NCBI GenBank assembly: GCA_035559535.1
Contig: DATMBG010000003.1
Span: 1-64,000 of the forward strand
DNA length: 64,000 nucleotides
Direction of reading: 5' to 3'
Origin: Candidatus Limnocylindrales bacterium
GTDB taxonomy: Bacteria > Moduliflexota > Moduliflexia > Moduliflexales > JAUQPW01
Every line of letters begins with the position of its first letter. The stretch's first letter is position 1. Below are positions 1-7,964 of this stretch, one piece after another. The position numbers and the translations under genes were made by a program. The notes under the pieces were generated by a model. The model saw nothing but the letters and a program-made list of their open reading frames with translations, did not search any database and was not told the origin of the DNA.

Positions 1-223
1 GCCCTCCCGCCCCTACACAGGAGAGGGGGATAGGGGGTGAGGGGAGAGTTGAGACCCAGGCCAGCACCCTTTCCTGGGTCGGGAAGGGGGTAAAGGGGTT
101 GGTGAGAAAAAACCCACCCTTGAAAGCCTCTGAGGGAGGGGTGGAGGAAATCCTTTATACTACCTTCCCATACGGACCTGGTATAGAATAAACTTTGTCT
201 CCTCTGGAGTCGAATCCCTATCC
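1..223. other. Non-coding, G/C-tract-rich 3' flank
   Basis: No supported gene. The first 130 bases are runs of C and G interrupted by short A/T words, of the same type as the GC-rich spacers near 33.85, 45.16, 53.0 and 61.75 kb. It lies downstream of the minus-strand MFS gene. Confidence 0.5.
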
Positions 224-1804
224 TTAACCTGCTGCCCTGGTTACCTGAATGATGGCTTCTTCAGCGGCAGCAATTTGGGCACCTTGAATTTCGTCTACCT
301 GCCTTAACAGATAAATACCTATCAAGAAGAAAACCGAGATGGAAATGACACTTACCCGGGGGTTGTGGGTTAATTCCCCAACGATACTATAGAGTAAAGG
401 TCCTAAAATCCCGGCAAATTTCTCACTCAAACTGTACAGTCCAAAAAACTCTCCGGATTTGGCACGCGGAGACAGACGGGTGTAGATGGTTCGACTAAGG
501 GCCTGAATACCACCCTGCAAGGTACCTACCAGCCAGCCCAGCATAAAGAATTCGGCCGGGTTGTGAAGAAAAAACCCCCAAACCGGGATAAGGATATAGA
601 GGGTCAGTCCCAGGATAACAGCTCGTTTTGTATCCAGTTGGTGGGTAAAGCCTGCCAGTAGATGGCGCCCGACCAAAACAGAAAATAATGCCCCCAGGGC
701 TTGATTACCTATCATGAGTGCAAAGGTGAAAGGAAGGGAGACAGGATCTTTTCTATTTACATAAATGCCCATGAGGGGGAAGGTAATACCTGTCCAAATC
801 AGCATTGAAACGAAAGTACTCCTCCATTTACTGGCTGGATCGGGAATGCGCCCATACATCAGCGCATAGGGAAAGGCCACAAATTGCGTAAGTAGTAGGG
901 TACTAATAAGAATGGTGGTGTCAAGTCCCAGGGCTGCACCATACGCGGTTGCTAAGAGGATAATCGCACCAATCCCTTCCATATAGAACCAGAATGCGAT
1001 CAGCATCTTGAATAGCTCACGATAATGTCGGATGTCCCGCAAAGTATGGGAGAGCCGAATCAGGGTATCGTGGAAAGGATAACCCTTATTACTGGAGATT
1101 AAAGGTGTAGCCGGCGGCTCAGGTACCCCGCGCAGGATGGGAATCATAAATATCATCCACCAAATACCTACCGATAGAAATGCCAGACGTATGGCTAATC
1201 CCTGGCTGATTCCCCAATGATCTGAAAACAAGAAAAGCACCGTGCAGAGGGCCAGGGATGTACCACCACCCATATACCCCATGGCATATCCCAAACTAGA
1301 GGCTCGATTCATGTCATCCGGGTGCGCTATATGGGGAAGTAAACTACTATTTAAACCCAATGCAATGTTTAAGGCGACCTGCGTGGTAAAGTACAATATC
1401 AACCCTAAGTACCACAAATTCGCGGTTATTGTAAACATCGCAGATGCTAACACGCCGCCCACCAGGGTAATTATAATCAAAAGCCGCTTCCGTTGTCCGG
1501 TGATGTCGGCATAGGTACCTGCCAGGGGAGCAAGGAGGGCGGCTACCAGGAGGGAAACCGATACGGTAAAGGCATAAAGGTTAGAAGCAGTACTTCGAGC
1601 TATGGCCTTAGCCGTTTCTTCCTTCACAGTCGGATCTGTGACCATAAAAGCTGGAGCGGCAATGGTAACAAAATAGGGTGGAAAAAAAGTCGAAGCAATG
1701 GTGGTAATATAGGCATGATCAGCCCAATCATACCATGACCAGGCAAGCACACGCCATCGGTAGAAGGAATCAAGCTGCAGATTCGACCTATCTGGAATAG
1801 ACAT
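224..1804 (-). CDS. UMF1/Atg22-like MFS transporter
   Basis: A 526-residue polytopic membrane protein with about 12 hydrophobic segments. The N-terminus carries the WYDWADHAY followed by FFPPYF signature, which is the hallmark of the UMF1 (Atg22-like) branch of the major facilitator superfamily; these are cytoplasmic-membrane secondary transporters whose bacterial substrates are mostly unknown. A central charged loop (about residues 230-270) separates the two six-helix halves. The length is slightly above the 420-480 usual for bacterial members because of an extended first periplasmic loop (residues 45-75). The gene is followed by G/C-rich spacer and preceded by a leader that contains one copy of a repeated structured element (1908-2013). 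Family assignment is firm; substrate is unknown. Confidence 0.85.
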   Translation of the reverse strand: MSIPDRSNLQLDSFYRWRVLAWSWYDWADHAYITTIASTFFPPYFVTIAAPAFMVTDPTVKEETAKAIARSTASNLYAFTVSVSLLVAALLAPLAGTYADITGQRKRLLIIITLVGGVLASAMFTITANLWYLGLILYFTTQVALNIALGLNSSLLPHIAHPDDMNRASSLGYAMGYMGGGTSLALCTVLFLFSDHWGISQGLAIRLAFLSVGIWWMIFMIPILRGVPEPPATPLISSNKGYPFHDTLIRLSHTLRDIRHYRELFKMLIAFWFYMEGIGAIILLATAYGAALGLDTTILISTLLLTQFVAFPYALMYGRIPDPASKWRSTFVSMLIWTGITFPLMGIYVNRKDPVSLPFTFALMIGNQALGALFSVLVGRHLLAGFTHQLDTKRAVILGLTLYILIPVWGFFLHNPAEFFMLGWLVGTLQGGIQALSRTIYTRLSPRAKSGEFFGLYSLSEKFAGILGPLLYSIVGELTHNPRVSVISISVFFLIGIYLLRQVDEIQGAQIAAAEEAIIQVTRAAG

Positions 1805-2238
1805 CGTTATAACCTTACCTTCTTTACTTTATAAAATATAAGACTTCTCAACTCTCCAAAAGGTTCCCTGAAGAACTCCTAAAAAAGAGATATTCTGCTT
1901 TTTCAAGTTAAACAGGTCCTGACCAGTGGCTATGAAAGCGAAGCCATCTCGTACGATGAGGGAGGTGGTTTTGTCCTCTTCGCTCTGTTTCAGGCTTTGG
2001 TCCCCATTGCCGGGAGTAAGGATAAGCCCAAGGTTCGCCTGAAAAGATCCTTCTTCCTGCTTCGGCTCCGGTAAAAAAATTTTATAAAATTATTCATTTT
2101 TTTCTTGACTTTTGTTAATTCATAACCCACTAATTAACTAACGTTAGTAAAAATCCCTGGACTATTCTTCGGATTCTTAATGTAAACAGAGGTCCTCAGG
2201 GAAGGGTTGAATGCCTATCCAGACAGGAGGTTTTCTCC
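1805..2238. other. Divergent intergenic region
   Basis: A 434-base region between the minus-strand MFS gene and the plus-strand glycosidase-like gene. It holds the leader element 1908-2013, an AT-rich stretch, a perfect 12-bp palindrome ACTAACGTTAGT at 2137-2148 and a strong ribosome binding site AGGAGG at 2225-2230. No additional gene is supported. Confidence 0.6.
1908..2013 (-). ncRNA. Candidate structured leader RNA, copy A
   Basis: Read on the minus strand, this segment shares two blocks with 46785-46868 on the plus strand: an approximately 21-base block containing CAATGGGGACCAAAGCC and a terminal block ending GGACCTGTTTAA. Both copies lie upstream of, and in the same direction as, a gene. 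In copy A, AAGCC can pair with GGCTT across an enlarged loop; TCCT just 5' of the listed span (about 2020) can pair with AGGA at its 3' end. It could equally be a degenerate dispersed repeat; no known riboswitch class was recognised. Confidence 0.35.
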
Positions 2239-3978
2239 ATGAAACCTAAAACAAACAAGAATCAGAAAACAGTTTTCTCCACGGCTACGTTAAAATCTAA
2301 AAAAGAAATAAAGGCCTCTTCAAAGGTCTCACAGGGGGTAAAGCCGGAGAAATCCGACTCCCGTAAAGAGGTCAGGCCCATGGCCCGATCTGCTTCCGGA
2401 TCGTCTTCCCATAAAACTTCCCCGTCGATTAAAACTCCCCAGGGGGAGGCCGGGAAGAAAGTTGTTAAAAAGCGTGAGGCCGTTTCTGGATTGAATCTTC
2501 CCAAAGGAGTTTTAAGGGTTTATGATGCCCTTCAATATCCATCTAACCATCCCCATGCCTTTATAGATGCAAACGGACGGGCCGTTCGTGCAACCACGAT
2601 TCCCGGGTTTTTGATTTTCGGTCAGTACGAAAAGAACTTTCCCGTCCAGGATTTAGCGGCTGTATTCAGTGTCACGGTGGATAACAACACCTTTGATGAT
2701 GCCTATGTCTGCAGCTTAGATGTAACCCAGGATGCCAGTCGGGTCATCGCCAAACGGGTTATGACCCGAAAAGATTTTGCCGAAGCCCAGAAGCATATCC
2801 GTTTGGTCCTTCCCTTTCGACCTCCTTCAACCGAATCTCAACTGGAATTTCGGTTGCTTTATATGGGTTATACCTATATGGCCATCAAACTGATCTGTAT
2901 CATTGACCCGGCCATTATTACCGATGTAAATAGGGATCTTCCCTCCGATGAGGAACTCCTGAAGATGGTTCGTCCCTCTACCCGGAGCACCTATATTTAC
3001 GATCTTAAGACCCAGGGGACTTCACTTTATAATGGTTCACAAAAATTAACGGTGACCGGTTGGTCTACGTATATGTGGACCAACATGCAAATCCATCCCT
3101 GGAATCCCTGTAAAGGAAAAAGTTGTCAGGAGTTCGCCGATTTACTGGTCCAATATAATGCCAATCTTACCCGGACCTTTTGTATCGATACCTGGACCAG
3201 TTCTCTTTTTCCCTGGAAAAGGGTAGGGAGTAAATTTGATCTCAATCAGTTTGATTCAACTTACATGGACAATCTCAGGAACCTGATAAGTACCTTTGGT
3301 AGCCGTGGAATTATCGTTCAACTGGATCTGTTTGATAATGTAGCCCTCTACGATTTTGGGGATGGAATGACCTGGACAAAGCATCCCTGGCATCCCAACA
3401 ATGCCTTGAAAGCACCTATTTCGAATCCTAAAGATGGGCGACCCGAATTTTACAATCCGAATCTGACGGTCAAAACCCTCCAAGAGAAGTACCTGCGATA
3501 TATGGTCAATTCCCTTCGGGACCTGAAAAATATTATCTTTGAGGTTTGCAATGAGTATAACGGATGGGGTGGGGCCAGCTGGCATAATTGGGTTGTGGAC
3601 GTAATCAAGTCTGAAAATCCTTCGGTTCTTGTATCGGCCAGCACCGATGTGAATGTTCCGGTCTCAGATCAGATCTTCAGGTATTCCGGGGTAGACATCA
3701 CGACCAGTCATGCCAACGAATGGACCACGGGAGATTTCAAAATCCTCAATCAGAGTGCCCTGGACCGACTAAAGGCTTATGGTAAGCCTGCTATTTTATC
3801 TACCGATGGATGTAAAGAGAATTACGATGCTCAAAAAAATTCCATGTTTAATGTGGCCAACGCGGTCATTTCCCAGGGGTTTGGAATTGAATTTAAAGAT
3901 TTGTATGAGCCTTTAGCCAACATGCTGAAGCCTCTGGCAATCCCCATTCAACCGGTTACCCTGAGTCTTTTCGTTTAA
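2239..3978 (+). CDS. Glycoside hydrolase-like (clan A type) protein
   Basis: A 579-residue protein with a (beta/alpha)8 glycosidase-like C-terminal half. The segment IIFEVCNEYNGWG (about residue 433) matches the strand-4 Asn-Glu acid/base motif of clan A glycosidases (GH5/GH39-like). The usual strand-7 nucleophile Glu is not obvious; AILSTDG is the nearest equivalent, so activity is uncertain. Residues 1-85 are a low-complexity Lys/Ser/Pro tail, with no signal peptide recognisable. Residues 90-240 look like a beta-rich domain. The start is supported by AGGAGG eight bases upstream. It precedes the surface-glycan cluster, so a role in glycan turnover is plausible but inferred. A carbohydrate-binding, non-catalytic role is the alternative. 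Confidence 0.6.
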   Translation: MKPKTNKNQKTVFSTATLKSKKEIKASSKVSQGVKPEKSDSRKEVRPMARSASGSSSHKTSPSIKTPQGEAGKKVVKKREAVSGLNLPKGVLRVYDALQYPSNHPHAFIDANGRAVRATTIPGFLIFGQYEKNFPVQDLAAVFSVTVDNNTFDDAYVCSLDVTQDASRVIAKRVMTRKDFAEAQKHIRLVLPFRPPSTESQLEFRLLYMGYTYMAIKLICIIDPAIITDVNRDLPSDEELLKMVRPSTRSTYIYDLKTQGTSLYNGSQKLTVTGWSTYMWTNMQIHPWNPCKGKSCQEFADLLVQYNANLTRTFCIDTWTSSLFPWKRVGSKFDLNQFDSTYMDNLRNLISTFGSRGIIVQLDLFDNVALYDFGDGMTWTKHPWHPNNALKAPISNPKDGRPEFYNPNLTVKTLQEKYLRYMVNSLRDLKNIIFEVCNEYNGWGGASWHNWVVDVIKSENPSVLVSASTDVNVPVSDQIFRYSGVDITTSHANEWTTGDFKILNQSALDRLKAYGKPAILSTDGCKENYDAQKNSMFNVANAVISQGFGIEFKDLYEPLANMLKPLAIPIQPVTLSLFV

Positions 3979-4044
3979 TCTTTTAACCGGACTGAAGGAT
4001 ACGGGCAGGCCAGGGGTGAAAAGTTACAGTCTCTTGGCCGCTAT

Positions 4045-5067
4045 TTACGGCTCATTGTCCACCGCCCACTGCCCATCGCCTGTTATGAGTTTTTCGTCGA
4101 CTATGATTTTAAAAATTTGCTCTGCAATGAGGGCATGGGCTTCTTTATTGGGGTGGGCATCGAAGGGTGTAGCCCAATAACGCTTGGCTTTCCCGCTTTT
4201 TAAAGTATCCCGGAAAAAGGGATACATATCCAGGAAAAAAGCTCCCTGATGCAAGCAGGTGGTTTGGACAATGCGCCGGGCTTGAGCGAATCGCTCTTCT
4301 TCCCGAGGGTCCGGGCTAAAAATAGGAAATAAAACGACCAATACCTGACCATTTTGTTGTTTAACCAACTGGATCATTTGAGCCAGAGCTTTTTTGACAT
4401 CGTGTAAATAGGGATTGGTCTCTTCTGAATAGAGGGATGCTAAATAACCATCGCGGTCTAGATCCCTTCCTTTGATTCCCCAGAAATAGAGAAAGTAAAC
4501 GTAGCGATAAAATTCAGAGATTTCCCTCAATTTCTTAGAGTAATCAGGCTCCGTCGCCACCAGTGCCTGAACCTTTTTCTTATAAAGATGTTCCGACAGG
4601 GGATGCTCCGCATCGTTTAAGACATATCCCACGATCACAAGATCAGGATGATAGAGAAGACCTTTCTTCTGGAGTAGACGCAATTCTTCCACCGTACCAT
4701 AGCCGGGTACTCCCAGGTTGATGACCTCATAGCGTCTCGAAGGATACTGCTCGTTCAATATGCGTTCTAATCGGGTCAAATAAATATCCTCAAAATTCAC
4801 CCGAACCCCGAAAGTATAGGAATCTCCTATTCCCAGGATTCGAAAGGTTCCGGGTGGCTTTTCCTCAGTATGTTCATAATCTCGAAACCCTTTGGAGTTG
4901 AGTTGAACATGCTGGTTGTACCAGTCTCGATCCGAGTAAGGTTCCACCCGGGCAATTCCCAGAAGTCGGAAGATGCCTTCTACGCTTAGAAGAAAGACTA
5001 CAATACTACCCAGCAAGAGTAACATATTCTGGACAGGTCTTTTGAGAGAAAAGAGAAAAGATTTCAT
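4045..5067 (-). CDS. Membrane-anchored SGNH/GDSL hydrolase
   Basis: A 340-residue protein with one N-terminal membrane span (about residues 12-30) followed by an SGNH-hydrolase domain placed outside the membrane. The four blocks are visible: GIGDSYTFG with the nucleophile Ser, the Gly block NLGVPGYGT, the Asn block GYVLND, and the catalytic Asp/His block DAHPNKEAH near the C-terminus. Such proteins usually remove or transfer acyl groups on cell-surface polysaccharides. The start at 5067 has GAGGA ten bases upstream; a start at 5094 would add nine residues. It is the most downstream gene of a minus-strand run of related surface-glycan genes. Confidence 0.8.
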   Translation of the reverse strand: MKSFLFSLKRPVQNMLLLLGSIVVFLLSVEGIFRLLGIARVEPYSDRDWYNQHVQLNSKGFRDYEHTEEKPPGTFRILGIGDSYTFGVRVNFEDIYLTRLERILNEQYPSRRYEVINLGVPGYGTVEELRLLQKKGLLYHPDLVIVGYVLNDAEHPLSEHLYKKKVQALVATEPDYSKKLREISEFYRYVYFLYFWGIKGRDLDRDGYLASLYSEETNPYLHDVKKALAQMIQLVKQQNGQVLVVLFPIFSPDPREEERFAQARRIVQTTCLHQGAFFLDMYPFFRDTLKSGKAKRYWATPFDAHPNKEAHALIAEQIFKIIVDEKLITGDGQWAVDNEP

Positions 5068-5346
5068 AAAAAAAGTATCCTCGACCATCCGCATTCAGGA
5101 AAGTACAGGAACAAGTAAAGAAAAGAATAGGATCCTTCCCGGAAAGTGTCAATGAAAAAAATAAATTTTACCTAAAATTTTTCTTTTTAAAATTTTTTTA
5201 TATTTCTTTAAGTTGCCTTATTATAAGGTCTTATACAAAATAAGATTGTTTCAGGTTTTAGAATTCTTCCTGAAATGATCTCTAAAGAGGAAGGCTTTTG
5301 AAAGGAAAGGGTAGACCGAAATTATCTGAAAGGAACCAGAAGGCGG

Positions 5347-7899
5347 CTAGTTATTTTCAACCTCGACGGCCAGAAGGGCTTTGAGACCCACTAAATAAAT
5401 CATACCGGCCAGCATCAGCACGAATTTAAAGCCCAATAAGAGGGCAAGAATTACACACAGGACGGAACCGATAACCGTCGAATAACCGTTAATCCCCCAA
5501 ACCCAGGGAATCAGTTTCGGAGCTACCTGATCTACCAACCGGATTCCCAGTGGAAATGGCATTCCCATCAACACTCCTAAGGGGGCAATCAATACCATCG
5601 AAATCAGAATTCGAATACTCAAAGACTGCCCAAGAAAAGTACTGAAAATCAGCGGGGTGAACAGAAGCTCAAGAAGGACCCCTACACTCAGACCCAGGAT
5701 AATAAAAACCATAGCCTGACGGAGGTTTGTAACAAATTTTTTGGAAAGATAACTCCCGGTCCCTGCAGAAGCAAGAATAGAGAACAACACCACTGTGATG
5801 GAATAAGCAGGATAACCGATAAACAAGGTAAACTTCTGAATCAGGCTTATTTCTATCAGAATAAAACCTAAACCCAATGAAAAAAAGTAGATAAGAAACT
5901 TACCCTTGTCTTTGGTTCTAAGTCCAGTTCTATGGAACAAATAAAGAGGTAAAATAATAAAAACCGTAGATAAACCGGCTGCTTCAGCCAGAATGACCAA
6001 AAGTATCTTATCGGAATCGATATAATTTCCAGACGGACGGATATCCTCGAACTGGGGAGGAATATTTTCCAGCGACTTAAAGAAAGCAAACCTCTTAAAG
6101 TGATTAAAAAAAGGCCTGTCATCCGTTGAAGGGGAGAGGTTAAAACCCAGATCCCAATAGTCTTGCCATCCCTTTTCCCTGGATAGAACGTGATAATAAA
6201 TATTCTCCTCATTTTTAGTTTCAGGGCTGTAGAGGAAGCGATAGGTGGGTAAGTTTGAGAGATACCAGCGGAATACTTCCAGCTCCTCGGAGGTAATAGG
6301 GCTTTTCTTCAGGTAGAAACCCTGGCTGATGGGAGCCCCTTCATAAAGGACGACCACATAATCCTCCGGATTTTGGATACCCCTTTCTCGAAGAGCCTGG
6401 GCAGCCACTGCAGCCAATCGGATCGTACCGTGACGACGGATGTAAATCCACCCCTCCTCTTTAAGGTGATCCAGGTATTGGTGGAAGGCTTCCACGGTAA
6501 TCAGATAACTCTCCGAGAGATTTAAAGCCCCTGAAGCAATGGCGATGGGAGAAGCATTATTCACCTGTTGGACGATATCGAACTTCTCCTTGCTCCGACT
6601 GACATAACTCCTTCCTTCATCGTTAATAAGGGTTACCTGGGGCAGGTTAAAGATACCCCCGATGAATTGTTTATATTCATTTTGCACGATATGGGTGATA
6701 ATAGGATCCAATTCTACGCCGATAATAGAATGGGGAGAATAAGAAAGGGCCTGTAATACCTCAACGCCTCCGGCAGGTCCCACGATAAGAATATCAAAGT
6801 TTTTCTTAAGGCGGTAAACCACCGGGGCCCATATGGAGGGGGGAGGTAAAGGAGCACCCATACGGAAAGGAGCCATGAAAGCCGTGTTGGCCCCCCCGTT
6901 AATCCATATAATTTTGTAGGGAGACATATCGGCCACATCTATCCGGGATACGGCACTCCATCGGGTAAATTCAATTCTACCGGCCTCTACATCGAATTTG
7001 AAGGTTCTTTTACCTTCATGGATTTGAATTTTAAAATAAGTATCCGCCCGAAGAAGGGCGATCCCGCCAATCATCAAGAAAAAAAGGCAGACATAAAAAA
7101 ACCTTGGATGAGTATAAAAACTGAAAAAAATAGCACTTACAAAACCCATGATGGCGGCAAAAATAGCCGTCCCAGATCCTCCCAGTTTCGGGATCAGGAG
7201 TACAATTATAAAACATCCTAAACCGGCTCCCAACAGATCATAAAAATACAGGGCATTGACCTGTTTAGGTAGGCTGGAAAGGAGTAAAGCCATGACCATG
7301 CCTGAGAAAAAGAAAGGAATTCCCAGAGCCACATAATAAACCGTTAAGTAGAAAAACTGAATCGGTTCATTGAAAAGAGCGCCGAATTTTAAAGGAACGG
7401 TAACGATGATTTTTAAGGTCAAGAGGGTACTTATTCCAAATGCTAAGGATAAGCCGGTCAGGGATTTACCCAGATGGCGGGTGTAGACAAAGGGAAAGAT
7501 AGATAAAAATACTCCGCTGAGGCCAAAGCCAAACAGAGCGGTACTGATAATCAGAAAGGCAAAGTGATTAAAAAAAAGCACCGTAAAGATGCGCGTCATG
7601 GTAATTTCCAGCAGAAGGGTCGCCGCCGAAAGGATCCCTATTCCCGCGTAATAATTAAACGGCCGGTTAGAGACTATTTTCTGAAGTCCTGGGAAAGAAA
7701 AATGGGTGATAATCTGTTTGAGGAGCCACAGCCCGGTAATTATCAAAAGAGGTCTGTCGTAGTGGGACAACTTAAGCTTAAACCAGGCAAATTTAAAATT
7801 GATAGGACCGATAAAACAGAGGATCAGTAAGCCCAGGAATTCGAGAATAATAAGGACGTTAATAAGTTTCAAAAAAATTGTACGGGAAAAAAGTTTCAT
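5347..7899 (-). CDS. Spermidine-synthase-like polytopic membrane protein
   Basis: An 850-residue protein with about eight N-terminal membrane helices (residues 10-285), a soluble Rossmann domain (about 300-610) and about six C-terminal helices. The Rossmann part resembles polyamine aminopropyltransferases: IVGPAGGVEVLQAL is a variant of the glycine-rich SAM-binding loop, followed by GVELDP and the acidic block NDEGRSYV. In true spermidine synthase an Asp follows the FD(V/I)I strand; here FDIVQQVNNAS has none, so aminopropyl transfer is doubtful. Membrane fusions of this kind are common in environmental genomes and have no assigned substrate. It lies between two SGNH hydrolase genes on the same strand, which suggests a role in surface-polymer metabolism (inference). 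Confidence 0.7.
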   Translation of the reverse strand: MKLFSRTIFLKLINVLIILEFLGLLILCFIGPINFKFAWFKLKLSHYDRPLLIITGLWLLKQIITHFSFPGLQKIVSNRPFNYYAGIGILSAATLLLEITMTRIFTVLFFNHFAFLIISTALFGFGLSGVFLSIFPFVYTRHLGKSLTGLSLAFGISTLLTLKIIVTVPLKFGALFNEPIQFFYLTVYYVALGIPFFFSGMVMALLLSSLPKQVNALYFYDLLGAGLGCFIIVLLIPKLGGSGTAIFAAIMGFVSAIFFSFYTHPRFFYVCLFFLMIGGIALLRADTYFKIQIHEGKRTFKFDVEAGRIEFTRWSAVSRIDVADMSPYKIIWINGGANTAFMAPFRMGAPLPPPSIWAPVVYRLKKNFDILIVGPAGGVEVLQALSYSPHSIIGVELDPIITHIVQNEYKQFIGGIFNLPQVTLINDEGRSYVSRSKEKFDIVQQVNNASPIAIASGALNLSESYLITVEAFHQYLDHLKEEGWIYIRRHGTIRLAAVAAQALRERGIQNPEDYVVVLYEGAPISQGFYLKKSPITSEELEVFRWYLSNLPTYRFLYSPETKNEENIYYHVLSREKGWQDYWDLGFNLSPSTDDRPFFNHFKRFAFFKSLENIPPQFEDIRPSGNYIDSDKILLVILAEAAGLSTVFIILPLYLFHRTGLRTKDKGKFLIYFFSLGLGFILIEISLIQKFTLFIGYPAYSITVVLFSILASAGTGSYLSKKFVTNLRQAMVFIILGLSVGVLLELLFTPLIFSTFLGQSLSIRILISMVLIAPLGVLMGMPFPLGIRLVDQVAPKLIPWVWGINGYSTVIGSVLCVILALLLGFKFVLMLAGMIYLVGLKALLAVEVENN

Positions 7900-7964
7900 T
7901 TCTCCTCTCTACCTTTTGAGCCGTTTATTTTCTGTTAAAGTTATTGGCTCCGGAGTTTCCGGCC

